A DNA stretch of 64,000 nucleotides from Pseudoips prasinana (GCA_951640165.1 OX621263.1:2564501-2628500); one strand, 5' to 3'; counted from the first letter of the stretch, positions 1 through 10,775 are shown. Translations and numbers: made by a program. The notes: generated by a model from the letters alone, not told the origin.

Positions 1-241
1 GTCAAAATATGTCATTGAAATATATGTTGGAAATATAATTTATAATAGTGTTGTATTAGGCTTACAATTTATGACATGTGAACTTGTCTGCAAAAAATAA
101 TAGTCTGTGAAATTGTCTGCAAAAAAAATCAAGGTTATTTACTTATGTTAAATTACGGTATTTTAAATAACAATTATAAACACCTAGTTGATAGCATTCA
201 TGGGCGTGGGATTCCCACCCAACGCAAATCTATGTGCGTGC

Positions 242-930
242 AGCAAGTTTCAAGTTTCAAGTTTATTTATTCATTAACAATTGAAATTGTGTTTGAATAT
301 ACAATTAATCACAAATATAAAAACTAATACAACATAATAAAATAATAACCGAATTAAAAAAATAAAAATGTCTAAAGAATACAAAAATAATAATTAAATA
401 ACACGAACAATTAGTAAACATATGTCAATTAAAATATGCTAAATAATTAAAGTACCTACTACAATAAAATTAATAATGTGTAAAATGTCAATAATAATAA
501 GGGCTCTAATTTATTATATTTATTAAAGATCATCTACAGAATATAGAGATCTTTTGATGAGGTATGTCTTCACTTTTGTTTTAAACTCCCCATGGTATAG
601 TGCGTTTTTGATTTCTATTGGGAGCTTGTTAAATATTTTGACAGCGTTATACCGAGAGCTATGTTTAACAATATTTAATGTGGGCGCTATGGCAGACGGT
701 AAGTCCTTTCTCCGTGTCAGTTCTCTAATTATCCTTTCTTCGTTTGTTTCGTACTCATGAATGTATTTATGCAAATAACTTAACAATATCAGTATATAGA
801 GACTCGGCACCGTTAGTATCTTAAGTGAGTGGAAGTATGGCTTACATGACTCCTGCTGTTGTATTCTCACCATAGTTCTAATAGCCCTTTTTTGAGCAAT
901 AAACGCCGCATGATTATTTGTTCTTTGTCT
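242..930 (-). pseudogene. 5'-truncated LINE: reverse-transcriptase C-terminus and 3'UTR
   Basis: A minus-strand frame at 523-873 reads MVRIQQQESCKPYFHSL... to ...NAVKIFNKLPIEIKN, the C-terminal 'tail' of Jockey/CR1-like ORF2. The 3'UTR (242-522) ends with repeats of AACTTGA/AAACTTG rather than poly(A). It lies inside a SINE-B copy. Confidence 0.75.
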
Positions 931-1022
931 GGGTGTAATTTCTCTATAATATGTATGTATTTAGAAATATATAAGAATGGTTATCTGTTGTCTGGTTGCC
1001 ATAGTACAGGCTCTGCCTAGTT

Positions 1023-1292
1023 TCGGGAAGTGGTAACATGCTGTAGCTCAGGTGGCCTAAAGACACTTGTGCGTGCTGGGCAGGGGGGGAGGCATTCATG
1101 CCTCCTTCCCTCCCCGGGTGAGAGTCTCGCTAAGGCCGCAGTGTACAGCGGGAGTACTGTTGTGATCGCTCACGAGTACCCAGGGCCCTCGCTACAAGCA
1201 CTGTGGGCCTGGCTGCCGTGGTGGTTTTAGTGGGAAGCCCTACTGTCGCCTCCCCAAGCGACGGAAATGCGACACGAGCATTTCCACCACGA
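1023..1292 (+). mobile_element. unassigned retroposon (family R) inside SINE-B
   Basis: The insert is bounded by a 15-bp duplication AGGCTCTGCCTAGTT (1008-1022, 1293-1307). It shares GGAGGCATTC, TGCCTCCTTCCCTCCC and GAGCATTTCCACCACG with the 9174-9447 copy. I do not recognise the parent; a short frame with RHSCLLPSP is conserved between the two copies but unassigned. Confidence 0.8.
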
Positions 1293-1349
1293 AGGCTCTG
1301 CCTAGTTAGGGATCAATGGCAGTATGTAAGTTGTTCTCAGTTATAATAT

Positions 1350-1440
1350 GATATGATATCCCGGAACATTATTCACACACGGCCACCTGATCTTAAACTA
1401 AACAAAGCTTGTACTATGGAAACCAGATAACTGATATACT
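1350..1440 (-). repeat. SINE-B tail fragment
   Basis: GGAACATTATTCACACACGG and CAAAGCTTGTACTATGGAAA match the end of SINE-B in reverse. Confidence 0.75.
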
Positions 1441-1529
1441 GCATACTAGTATAATTAAATGCCCTGGATCCGGGACATTTTTTTCTGTAATGATCACGTC
1501 CATTTGTTACGTCATCAATCAATAATGTT

Positions 1530-1740
1530 AGCCAAATTACGTCCACTGCTGGACAAAAGCCTCCCCAAGGAATAGGGGGATATGTCGTAATGGCCACGCT
1601 TGGCAGACGGGTTGCCGATCGCAGTGTGATGATTATAATTCTCAGAAAAGCGCTGTTACCTGTTGTGTGGTTGTGGATGGGTGTATTCCCTCGGGGCGAT
1701 TTCTACGCCCCCTACAGGATGAGATAGGGTGATGATATTC
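1530..1740 (-). repeat. LINE 3'-end fragment (family I)
   Basis: Family I is recognised by AGCCAAATTACGTCCACTGC, GGACAAAAGCCTCCCCAA, a GCCACGCTTGGCAGACGG block and GGGATGAGATAGGGTGATGAT. It probably represents the reverse-transcriptase C-terminus (frame GEAFVQQWTYFG on the other strand) and short 3'UTR of a non-LTR element. Confidence 0.7.
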
Positions 1741-1756
1741 TTCGCCGTCACCACAG

Positions 1757-1926
1757 AGTTATTTGTTCTGTGGCTGGGTGTAATTTATCTATATACCTAT
1801 GTTTGTATTCAGAAATATATAGTAAAGTATGGTTATCAGCTGTCTGGTGGCCATAGTACAGGCTCTGCCCAGTTTGAGATTAGATGGCAATTTGTTAGAT
1901 ATCCCAAGATATTTATTACTTATTAA
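1757..1926 (+). repeat. SINE-B body and tail
   Basis: TTTGTTCTGTGGCTGGGTGT, CCATAGTACAGGCTCTGCCC and ATATCCCAAGATATTTATTA follow SINE-B order; the tRNA head is missing. Confidence 0.75.
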
Positions 1927-2329
1927 TTGCAAACATGGTAAGCGGTAACTGCAGCGTATCACTATGGCAACATACATGGCATTCTCAATAAGCTATGATG
2001 GCCATAACATGAGTTGCGCTGGTCGAGTTCCCAATATCTCGGGCAATTTCAACGGAGGCAAGCTTATACCACGCAGGACATCTTCTATAATGAGTATATA
2101 GTGCAGGTGAGTGTTCTAGATGCGATTGCCTCCTTGCTCTTACTTAACGTAGGTGGAGTAGTCAAACCCGGGTCGGTCCAAAAGCGGTTTCGGGATTTTT
2201 CTGTCGAAACCTGGAGTCTATCCTGCTTTTATCCTGCACCTTATCTCTCTCCAGTCATGTCGGATCGCAGAAAAGACCGGGTTATGAGAGTGAGTTACTA
2301 GAGACTAGAGAGTGACCTTGTGATTGGGC

Positions 2330-2640
2330 AAATATTCCAACACTTAAATATTTCCTGCATAGTTGGGTAGTCTCTGTTGAAATCATCTGCCGTAGTCGAT
2401 CGGCGACGTTAAGCACCTGGTTGTTCGGTCACCTTTTAGATGCAAGAGCTTCGGAGAGCACGTAATTTTTAGGGATCAGTTGTTATCATTAGACAACAGT
2501 CGCTAAGCCATGTCAGAGGGCTACTGGGCGGATTGAACAACTAACACTAGGGGAGGAGCAATCCTTTTTATTCTTTTTCGGCAGGTTTTTCCTTACACCC
2601 GACGTAACAGTGTGATTTATTTATGAATATAATTATTCTA
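2330..2640. repeat. interspersed-repeat fragment, class unknown
   Basis: The segment around AGTCGATCGGCGACGTTAAG and ACTAGGGGAGGAGCAATCCTTTTT resembles a repeat I know only as common in Lepidoptera. Similar GTTAAGCACC/GTTAAGCATC pieces occur at about 49285 and 5385. No coding signal. Confidence 0.4.
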
Positions 2641-2799
2641 ATTTTAACCTATTAATGTCTTGACATTGTAAGACGAAAAAGTAAGCGTTAGGATTCGAAA
2701 GTTAAACACGTGTAGGTTAGGTATACCGTCTACCTAATTTATCCTAATTATGTACGGTTACCGTAATCTTTTTTATTTTTTATAATTCGGGACTAGTCC

Positions 2800-3195
2800 C
2801 TCCCTCTTACCCAGCACGGCAACTCCTGTAAGCAGGATCAACAGTGGCACACAATGAAATGACACTGAGCGGTGAGGCTCAGCCATGTCCCGAGGAATCG
2901 CTTAACCGTCTTTGATTCCGCAACGAATTAAATCAGAAAGAAAAAAAAAGGAGGAGTTAGAAGATGAATAGTTCCACTTGCAGAGCAAAGCGGGAGACAG
3001 AATGATGTAAAGAGGCTATAGCCTCATAAAACGAGAAAATTGCAGCTAGAGAAGCCAGCTGCAAAAGCCGAGGATCAATTTAAGGGTCCTAAGTGAGCTG
3101 TTATATTTGATTCCAATAGTAGGTATGGCAAAAGCGCTTAAACGCACGGAAGTTGTTCCTTGTTGCTACAAGATCCGTATAATAAACTAATCCAT
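2800..3195 (-). repeat. R1-like LINE 3' end
   Basis: Reverse counterpart of 60470-60780: GCCAAGGCGAAAAGCGC-type sequence (GGCAAAAGCGCTTAAACGCA) through ACACAATGAAATGACACTGA. It is 5'-truncated. Confidence 0.75.
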
Positions 3196-3329
3196 ATATT
3201 GGTTGTAAGCTATTGGTTACCGTAAGCTATGACGCTTGTGGCATACGGTACCCATCTCTTATGGTATACATTATCAAGGGAACAATATCACAATATCATA
3301 CCTCTTCCACCTACACGAAGAGCTCTTAT

Positions 3330-3545
3330 GACCTTCGCCATGTCAGCCAAAGTACGTCCACTGCTGGACAAAAGCCTCCCCAAAGAATAGGGGGATATCG
3401 ACACGCTTGGCAGACGGGTTGGCGATCGCAGTTTGATGGTCATAGTTCACAGAAAAACGCTGCGTTCTCTGGTATGTATTCTCTCGGTCGATTTCTACGC
3501 TCCCCACGGGATGAGATTGGGTGATGATATTCTATGCAGTTACCA
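3330..3545 (-). repeat. LINE family-I fragment
   Basis: GTCAGCCAAAGTACGTCCAC through GATGATATTCTATGCAG; same span as the 1530 copy. Confidence 0.72.
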
Positions 3546-3596
3546 TACAGCAACTATTATGACCTTAAATACAGTATATTAAAATAGTATCAACAA

Positions 3597-3838
3597 ATTG
3601 GTAAATACTTGCCTATCAGGCGTAGGTCGTGGGTACGATTCCCACCCAGGACATATATTTGTGTGCATGAACATGTCTGTTTGTCAGGACATACTTATAT
3701 AGATAATTACACGCAGACTCAGGAATCTGGGTGTAATTTATATATCATCTATCATATCAGATATCTGGTTTCCATAGTACAAGCTCTGCTTAGTTTGGGA
3801 TCAAATGGAGCTGTGTGAATAATGTCCCAAGATAGATG
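3597..3838 (+). repeat. SINE-B, full-length copy
   Basis: A degenerate A box near 3605, B box GGTACGATTCCCACC, the TGTGTGCATGAACATGTCTG body and tail GTGTGAATAATGTCCC are all present. This is one of the least interrupted SINE-B copies. Confidence 0.85.
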
Positions 3839-3839
3839 A

Positions 3840-4425
3840 TATTTGTTTTGTTTTGTTTTTTTTTTTTATTATTATTTGTTATGGGTTTGCTCTTGACTCT
3901 AGTCCATGTCAGAGATGACAGAGACAAAGTCTACGATGGAGCGAGCTTACCCAGAAGGAGCCTGTTCACTCTAACTTTGAAGAGATTAGGGTTATAAGCT
4001 TTTGGAAACACCGACGCAGGCAGTGAGTTCCACTCTTTTGCTGTTACATGATTTTAGCTCTTGTCCGGTGTAGCAGTGAAAGCTTACTATATTAACTGTA
4101 AACGTCAAGTTGAAAACAATTACTTATTAAAACTAATTGAGTTAAATTACTTGTACTAGGAAATTATAGGTCAAGTAGAGATATGAACTCGAAAGGGGTC
4201 ATGCAATAATTACGTGGTTATGTCACACGCTCAGGGACTCCACGCAGTGTGACAGTGTTTGTGCGTCATGGTCATAGCACACACACATCCACTCGGAAAC
4301 GGATCGTAATCATATCAACTCCAGTCGCTCAGTATTCTTTGTATGAAACTCCCTACTGCAAAGCACACTAATCGGAATTGTAACGTAAACGACTCGGGAC
4401 AAGCTATACCGTAATATCACATCAT
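3840..4425. other. no gene seen
   Basis: Low-complexity TTTTGTTTTG, then AT-rich unique-looking sequence. The piece AGCTTTTGGAAACACCGACG...GTTCCACTC (about 4000-4035) resembles an old repeat, but I cannot name it. Confidence 0.5.
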
Positions 4426-4429
4426 AATA

Positions 4430-4698
4430 ATACCTTAATATAGACAGAACCATTGACACTATGTAGAAAAAATATTAGACCTAAACTAGATAATTAAACA
4501 TAATCTCTTGACAATAGCTTGATACGAGCTAGCTAAATATCATTGCTGTAATAAAATAAATTTTATAAAGTTTTCATACAATGTGTACCTAAATATCTAT
4601 GTTACTAGATATAATAATGTATAAACTATATTACTACAAACATGTTCTGACTATTTACAAGCGCTTTTTTAAAGTCTACGTGAATAAAAACCTTTTTT
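4430..4698 (+). repeat. LINE 3' tail (family F)
   Basis: Family F is a 3'UTR segment with TAGACAGAACCATTGACACT, ACAAACATGTTCTGACTATT and TTAAAGTCTACGTGAATAAA, ending in ACCTTTTTT and often ATTTTATTTT. AATAAA near the end could act as a polyadenylation signal. Copies lack coding sequence. Confidence 0.85.
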
Positions 4699-5290
4699 TT
4701 GGAACAAAGTTCCTTGTCGCGCGTTTTGAAAGGGGGCTAGACGGAAAAAATCTTACGAAAAGTTGTCACGACACTTTTTGCAGCCGTGCGGCGTGCGCAT
4801 GTTTCTCTGTCTGTCTCTCTCTCTCTCTCTTATAGAAAGCAAGCCAGATATTTTCATTTCTATTTCGCATTGAACAGTGTGGTGTCGCGACGATTATTTT
4901 TGTAGAGTGTATACAGGTTTATTGTACACTAGCTGTGCCCGCGACTTCGTCCGCGTGTTAATTAGATTATTTCGTTTTTTAGTAAAATAAAAGACTTTTT
5001 TAAAATAAAAGTAGCCTAAGTTACTCCTTATTACATCAGCTACCTGCCAATAAAAGTCCCGTCAAAATCGGTCCAGCCATTTCAAAGATTAGCCGGAACA
5101 AACAGACAGACAAAAATTGTAAAAACTGTTATTTTGGTGTATGTACCGTATATATATTCATATTTATGTAGTAAAAACCGGCTATTTCAATATTACAAAC
5201 AGACACTCCAATTTTATTTATTTGTATAGATAATAAATAATAAGAAATAATTTCGTTCCATCCGGATGTCCCTTGACACCTCTCAAGTTT
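4690..5290 (-). repeat. repeat family E, split by a Helitron
   Basis: Outer parts 4690-4928 and 5231-5290 reproduce, in reverse, the 8497-8792 copy: CCCTTGACACCTCTC at the right, a GA/CT microsatellite in the middle, and GGAACAAAGTTCCTTGTCGC at the left. Element class is unknown. Confidence 0.85.
4929..5230 (-). mobile_element. non-autonomous Helitron (Lep1-like), 302 bp
   Basis: On the minus strand it starts TCTATACAAATA and ends with a CGCGG-type hairpin, then GGGCACAGCTAG. It lies exactly between A (4928) and T (5231) of family E, with no duplication, as Helitrons insert. The uninterrupted target is visible at 8560 and 23510. Confidence 0.88.
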
Positions 5291-6556
5291 TTTTTTTTTA
5301 CTTTGGAAATTGTATTAAAAATAATGGTACAGTAAGGCGCTAATTGCCATATGTTCTCACCAGTACGTATGTGTTCGGTGAAGTTAAGCATCTAGGCTCG
5401 CGGTCAGTCCATAAATTCTTAGCCAGTTCGGGTTCCGGTGCGTAAGTAATCAGCGAGAAATAGATGGGTAACCATCAGACAGACAATACAAATAACCGTT
5501 CCAATCGCACAAAGTGTGGCCATCGAATGGAATCGAACCCACGCCCTCAGCTTATCAATCAGGTACCTTATCAGTAGATGAACAGGCCAGAACGAATCAA
5601 TGTTCTATATTATATTTTTTTCTTTTATTTAGTACAATTTTTACATTGTATTGAAAATAACTAATAATAATTATTCTAAAATCAAAAAAAAATACATTAC
5701 AAATTCCCATACAAAGTCAAAAATAAAAACATTACACATACCAATACACATGTCAAAAATTTAAAATAAAATATCAATAAAAATAGTAAAATAAAAATAA
5801 TATAGTTTGGCCACATGCTTTGGCTACGCCATCTATGTTCACACTGCGGAACATAACATTGTGACGCAGTGTGATATGTACTCGATGACACCACGCAAAC
5901 CTATGAGCCATTAAGAAGTCAGCACACATCAAATCGGAAAGGGACACCACCGCATCACCTGTCGCCTCGCCGTAAAACAGGCGTCAACTGAAAGTAAGCA
6001 CGTAACCGGGTAAACAAAATAGGGTTCCGCGTACCATCAGCATTTCTTAGGCGACAGGACATTCTGCATACGCCTGCTACCTATTGCAATTACAGGCAGA
6101 ACTCGTTCTAAATCGGGGCGAGCCGTACATATAACACTGTATGTCCGAGAGTCGACATCGACCTATTTCACTCAAGTGCTTCAAGCATAAAAAGAACCAT
6201 GTGTAATGAGTTTATGAGTAATAGCAGCCAATTTATTGAATTAACAGTCTTAGCATTATAAATATCGGCATTAATAACATAGTAGATATGTGTGCGAGGA
6301 TTTCCTAACAAACACTTGCCTTTGTATGAATTATGTTTTTATTAAGTTAGTTGTGAAAACCTTTAATTGGCCATCTCTTTTTTATTAATCCGAAATAATT
6401 GTAACCTATTAGCTGTAAGTTTTCGAAATTTGAAAATGAAATAATTAAAATAACAATTATAACACCAGGCGTGTACGAGAACAAAAATTTATTCAACCCT
6501 CAGTCAAAAACTATTACGGCGAAAGAACCAACAAGTATTTGACACCAACTATATAT
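5291..6556. other. no gene; scattered repeat fragments
   Basis: A tRNA-like B-box remnant GGAATCGAACCCACG lies at about 5530 (minus). An AT-rich stretch at 5600-5800 and otherwise unassigned sequence follow. Nothing coding is convincing. Confidence 0.5.
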
Positions 6557-6558
6557 TA

Positions 6559-7840
6559 GGTCTTTACCTATGAAATTGCCGTTCTGCAGTACTGGCCATT
6601 TCAAATCAAAATAATTTTTGTTTGGCTAAGAATTCTAATTTCAAATTAATTTTATTTTAAAAACATGGATTCTTTTTTCCAAAAGTAGTCATTTCTTTAT
6701 TGATTAGTGTTACATTTTCATCGCATTTCAATCTTTTTCGTCATCATGGATACGTTAAAAATTCGAGTAATTATGGAATATGAGTACCGTCGTGGCAGCA
6801 ACGCGGCACAAGCGGCACGCAACATCAACGACGTTTACGGAGCTAACACTACAAACCAACGCACCACCTGTTATTGGTTTGCTCGCTTCCGTTCTGGAAA
6901 TTTCGACCTGAAAAATGAACCTCGCGGTCGTCCGAAGACTTTGGTCGACAATGACGAATTAAAGGCGGTTGTGGAAGCTGATGATACACAATCTACGGCT
7001 GAATTAGCAGCAGCTTTCGACGTTAGCGTCAAAACAATATTGGTCCATTTGCGTCAAATTGGCAAGGTAAAAAAGCTTGACAAATGGGTGCCCCACGAAC
7101 TCAATGATCGCCAGCGCGAAGTACGCGTCGAGACGTGCCTTGCACTGCTCAACAGACACACAAATGAAGGAATTTTGAACCGCATTGTTACCTGCGATGA
7201 AAAATGGATTCTGTTTGATAACCGCAAGCGCTCAGCAAGTTGGTTGGATCCTGGTTCAGCACCTAAACAATGCCCTAAACGAAAACTTACCCCTAGAAAA
7301 GTGATGGTCACTGTTTGGTGGTCTAGCGCCGGTGTGATTCATCACAGCTTCTTACCAAACGGGGTGAGCATTACTGCAGATGTGTACTGTGAAGAACTGA
7401 GCACAATGATGGAGAAGCTGGCGCATCTCCAACCAGCATTGGTCAATCGCTCGTCTCCGCTGCTCCTGCACGACAACGCGCGACCTCATACTGCACAGCA
7501 GACGGTCTCCAAGTTGCAAGAACTGGGGTTGGAAGCTCTCCGTCATCCGCCCTACTCACCAGACCTTGCGCCTACAGACTACTACTTTTTCCAGAATTTG
7601 GATAACTTCTTGGCGGGAAAAAAATTCAATACCCGAGAGGCAGTACAAAATGCCTTTGAAGAATTTGTTGCCTCCCGTCCAGCTGATTTCTTTAAGAAGG
7701 GCATCAATAAACTGCCACTGCGATGGCAAAGATGCATTGATTGCATGGGTGATTACTTCGATTAATACAAATAAAAAAATTCATGAAAAAAATTCGTTTA
7801 AATTTTTTCATACAAAACGGCAATTTCATAGGTAAAGACC
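6559..7840 (+). mobile_element. mariner transposon copy 1 (intact, 1282 bp)
   Basis: Perfect 25-bp terminal inverted repeats begin GGTCTTTACCTATGAAATTG (6559-6583 and 7816-7840) and TA target duplications flank them (6557-6558, 7841-7842). It carries one uninterrupted transposase ORF and has the same length as copies 2 and 3, so it is a full, potentially autonomous Tc1/mariner-superfamily element. Confidence 0.97.
6746..7765 (+). CDS. mariner (DD34D) transposase, intact
   Basis: This 339-residue DNA transposase is expected to bind the element's terminal repeats in the nucleus and move it by cut-and-paste into TA. An N-terminal paired-type helix-turn-helix half (YGANTTNQRTTCYWFARF) and a second HTH (ELAAAFDVSVKTILVHL) precede the mariner signature WVPHEL. 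The catalytic triad is in CDEKW (D151), LLHDNARPH (D243) and YSPDLAPTDYYFF (D278), with 34 residues between the last two, the DD34D spacing of mariner. I chose MDTLKIRVIME; an in-frame Met 13 codons upstream also exists, but family length (about 340) and normal N-termini favour this one. The C-terminus (INKLPLRWQRCIDCMGDYFD) resembles the Hsmar1/SETMAR (cecropia) group. No stop, frameshift or missing catalytic residue is seen. Confidence 0.96.
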   Translation: MDTLKIRVIMEYEYRRGSNAAQAARNINDVYGANTTNQRTTCYWFARFRSGNFDLKNEPRGRPKTLVDNDELKAVVEADDTQSTAELAAAFDVSVKTILVHLRQIGKVKKLDKWVPHELNDRQREVRVETCLALLNRHTNEGILNRIVTCDEKWILFDNRKRSASWLDPGSAPKQCPKRKLTPRKVMVTVWWSSAGVIHHSFLPNGVSITADVYCEELSTMMEKLAHLQPALVNRSSPLLLHDNARPHTAQQTVSKLQELGLEALRHPPYSPDLAPTDYYFFQNLDNFLAGKKFNTREAVQNAFEEFVASRPADFFKKGINKLPLRWQRCIDCMGDYFD

Positions 7841-7842
7841 TA

Positions 7843-8130
7843 TTATAATCAATTTTCTTGGCTTGGGAAAGAACATGGTACGATAAGTAAAGCATCCCTA
7901 AAACATAAAGTTAGACAAATAGTCCTAACCGAATTTTGTGAATGCCGATGTTTTTGTATGTGGTTTGACAACATTACTACAGTTACAAATATTAATCAAA
8001 ATTATATGTATTCATCTAGTTTGTACTTAGTTTAAGGAAGTTAAAACAAGCGCTAATCCCGCCGACAAACTGTTGCGCAGTTTGGTGGGTTTATAAACCA
8101 AAAAAAAATATTCCAATATAATCTCTATTT
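7843..8130. other. no gene seen
   Basis: AT-rich sequence; TTGGTGGGTTTATAAACCAA (about 8080-8100) holds a small palindrome, otherwise nothing is recognised. Confidence 0.5.
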
Positions 8131-8189
8131 ATTTATTTATTTAACCGATGCGGATCAGCAGCTCCGATACATCGACTCTGCTAGGATAA

Positions 8190-8255
8190 GGCGACGCGTC
8201 GGCTACGGGTTGGCGACGCCTCGGCTACAGGTTGGCGACGCTTCGGCTACGGCTA
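8190..8255. repeat. 22-bp tandem repeat, three units
   Basis: Units GGCGACGCNTCGGCTACRGGTT start at 8190, 8212 and 8234. The core GGCGACGCGTC is shared with 12497-12556. Confidence 0.9.
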
Positions 8256-8496
8256 GCCGACGCCGCGCTTACGATTACCTACTTACTTATCGTATGGGCA
8301 GTGGTTATCCTAGTGTCAGAGTTGTTCAAGCCACCCAGTAGGCCCCTGTCATGGCTTAACGACCGTTGTCTATTGACTACAACCGGGACTGACAGCTTAA
8401 CGTCTGTAACACAGGTTTAATAACCTAGCACAGGATCCAGGGACTTCAAATAAACTGTACCATTATTTTTAATACAATTTCCTAAGTATATAAAAA

Positions 8497-8792
8497 ACAT
8501 GAGAGGTGTCAAGGGACACCCGGATGGAACGAAGTTATTTCTTATTATTTATTATGTACAAAAAACCTGTATACACTCAACAAAAATAATCGTCGCGATA
8601 CCACACTGTTCAATGCGAAATAGAAATGAAAATATCTGGCTTGCTTTCTATAAGAGAGAGAGAGAGACAGACAGAGAAACATGCGCACGCCACACAGCTG
8701 CAAAAAGTGTCGTGACAACTTTTCGTAAGAATTTTTTCCGTCTAGCCCCCTTTCACAACGCGCGATAAGGAACTTCGTTCCAAAAAAAAGTC
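8497..8792 (+). repeat. repeat family E, uninterrupted copy
   Basis: It starts AGAGGTGTCAAGGGACACCC and ends near GGAACTTCGTTCC, with a (GA)n tract at 8655-8668. It serves as the empty-site reference for the Helitron at 4929. Confidence 0.85.
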
Positions 8793-8799
8793 CCCTCCG

Positions 8800-9150
8800 A
8801 AGCACAGACCACTATGGCGGTCGCCAATCTATGTACTGCCCGCGAACCTAGTTCCTTAACCTCGCCAGTCACTTACGGACCGGTGAGAGCAGCTATCTAT
8901 GATATGAGGTCACCCGAATTTGACTTGTCATGACTTGTCTGTGACATGTAAGTGAGGGGTCAAAAAACTGTGAAAATGTACGCATTATCGATGGTACTTA
9001 ACCTACGATTGGGTACATAGTTTGGGCTCGTTATAGTAAACATATTTCAGTTCTTCGAACTCGGCTTCTATGTTTTCGGATAAAATTATGATTCACGTAA
9101 ATCACAGTATAATTGCAGATAGCTGTAAAACACTAACACTCATCTCCTTC
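8800..9150. other. no gene seen
   Basis: Unassigned sequence; TGACTTGTCATGACTTGTCTGTGACATG (about 8921-8948) is a short imperfect repeat of TGACTTGTC. Confidence 0.45.
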
Positions 9151-9158
9151 TGCTCCTA

Positions 9159-9556
9159 AACTAGGCAGAGCCTCTTTTTTTGTTTTTTTTTTGCGTGTTG
9201 GAAATGCTCTAGACGCACGTGATGTGGGGCTCGACCTACCAAATCCACCATGGTAGCCAGCCTCACAGTGCTTGTGGGGCTCTGGGTACTCATGAACGAT
9301 CTCGCCAGTACACTGCAGCCTCCGCGAGACTCACTCGGGGAGGGGAGGGGGCACGAATGCCTCCCCCTCTCCCTAGCACGTACAAGCGTGTTTAGGCTAC
9401 CTGAGCGAGAGGAGTGGAGTTCCTCCTCCAAACGCCAGCGGTCCCAAAACTAGGCAGAGCCTGTACTATGGCTGTTAGACAACTGATAAAAGTACTTTAT
9501 ATTTACTATATTCCTAATACACGTATATATTTGTAGATAAATTAAACCCAGACACA
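9159..9556 (-). repeat. SINE-B tail carrying family-R retroposon
   Basis: The SINE-B tail (9448-9556 and 9159-9173, reverse) is interrupted at the same base as the 170-1345 copy. The shared site is AGGCTCTGCCTAGTT. Confidence 0.8.
9174..9447 (-). mobile_element. family-R retroposon, second copy, with A-rich tail
   Basis: The 274-bp insert between AACTAGGCAGAGCCT duplications (9159-9173, 9448-9462) ends, on the minus strand, in an A-rich tail (about 9174-9192). The tail marks it as a reverse-transcribed insertion. A minus-strand frame with SLNTLVRARERGRHSC is shared with copy 1. Confidence 0.8.
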
Positions 9557-9587
9557 CAACAAATTATCGTACTCACCACGCAAATCG

Positions 9588-9714
9588 ACCGGAATCGATT
9601 GTCAACGTTGAAGCCGATTTAACGATTGATTAAGTCATTTTTAACCTTTATTTATTTGAACGTCATTTAAGAAATTGATGATCGGTGACTTAGCTGGTTG
9701 AGCCCCAGGGTGGG
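9588..9714 (+). repeat. half copy of MITE-1
   Basis: TTGAAGCCGATTTAACGATT through GACTTAGCTGGTTGAGCCCC matches the right half of MITE-1 (see 13025). Confidence 0.8.
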
Positions 9715-9775
9715 GATCGAACCCATTACCTCTGGCTTAGCAGTCAGGGACACTAACCACTAGACCAGTTGAAAA
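9700..9775 (-). repeat. tRNA-like SINE head fragment
   Basis: GGGGATCGAACCCATTACCT is a reversed B box and CACTAACCACTAGACCAG the reversed A-box region. It does not form a complete tRNA. Confidence 0.55.
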
Positions 9776-10017
9776 AAGAAAAATTCTCATTACCAGCCTC
9801 GAGTCTGCAAGTAGCTCGTGTTACACCCCCGTGCCTCGGAGCTCATTTCGTGCAATCATGGAGCAATCCTGGGACGGGCCAAAATGGACATATGCGACCA
9901 GCAAATAAACGCATGGCGTGGGATGGTCATAAATAAAACTTAATGTATTTTGAAGATACTAATATTCTATCGCCCTGAATATTTATTTTTTATGCAGAAC
10001 TTTACAGTTATGTTATA

Positions 10018-10202
10018 CTAGCTGTGCCCCGCGGTTTTACTCGCGTTAAATTTTATAAATGATAGCCTATGTGTTAATCCAGGGTGTCAGCTAACTCCAT
10101 ACCAAATTTTATTAAAATCACTCAAGCCGTTTAGACGTGAAGAAGTAACAAATATATACACTCACACACTCACAAAGTTTCGCCTTTATTATATTAGTGT
10201 AA
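10018..10202 (-). mobile_element. short Helitron (Lep1-like)
   Basis: The minus-strand 3' end has CGCGAGTAAAACCGCGG, then GGCACAGCTAG next to T. The 5' end near 10202 (ACACTAATATAATAAAGGCG) has lost the usual TC. Confidence 0.8.
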
Positions 10203-10584
10203 TTAAATACAAATGTAATCGTCGAAATCCGCAGCCAACATAGCCTAAAGAATTGCCAAATTGTCAATGGGATTTGCTTACGTGCAAAACACGTCGTCTT
10301 ATGCTGGAATTAATATCGCATATTAGATTAGCTACTACTTGTATTTCTACTATGCTTATTTTAATGTTATTAATGTATGCCTATAATGTGATAAGTTCCT
10401 GTTAAAACTACCTACTCGTAATTAGGTGCAAGTTATCAGTCGGTTTTGGCCACAACAATATTGATATGGTAGTGACATTGTCAACTTTATTTAGTTTTGT
10501 AGGTCATATTATTATTTACTTTGTGACTACTGTCGCTAACTCGCTTGTTACTATACTAATATATAATGTCCACCTGGTATACAA

Positions 10585-10775
10585 GAAGCGGCCACTCTCA
10601 GTGGAGATTACCCATCTGTGCGGGGCATATTGTAGTGTACAAGTGTGTGCGCAAACATTGGGCATTGTCTATCCATCGTTCTCATTATCCGATGGAGTGA
10701 CTAAGGACACGACTGGAAAGAGGTCATGTACAGGACCGAAGGTTAACGTCATAAGTCATATCTTGATTTGACAAA
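10585..10775 (-). repeat. SINE-D body fragment
   Basis: ACTGGAAAGAGGTCATGTAC, CACAAGTGTG-type text (TACAAGTGTGTGCGCAAACA) and CCATCTGTGCGGGGCATATT match SINE-D in reverse; the head is missing. Confidence 0.75.

Larger units (their letters stand above)
170..1345 (+). repeat. SINE-B copy split by two insertions
   Basis: Head with B box GTGGGATTCCCACCC (about 205-240), body from about 931 (TTGTCTGGGTGTAATTTC) to GGCTCTGCCTAGTT, then tail from 1293. The LINE at 242-930 and the retroposon at 1023-1292 interrupt it. SINE-B is tRNA-derived and usually ends near GAATAATGTCCC. Confidence 0.75.

Noticed and set aside
4655..4835. (CT)n and (GA)n tracts as regulatory GAGA-factor sites
   Set aside because: They belong to the repeat family E consensus and recur in every copy.
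7054..7546. Antisense ORFs within the mariner copies (also at 31401-31893 and 43466-43958)
   Set aside because: They mirror the transposase codons on the opposite strand and recur identically only because the elements are identical.
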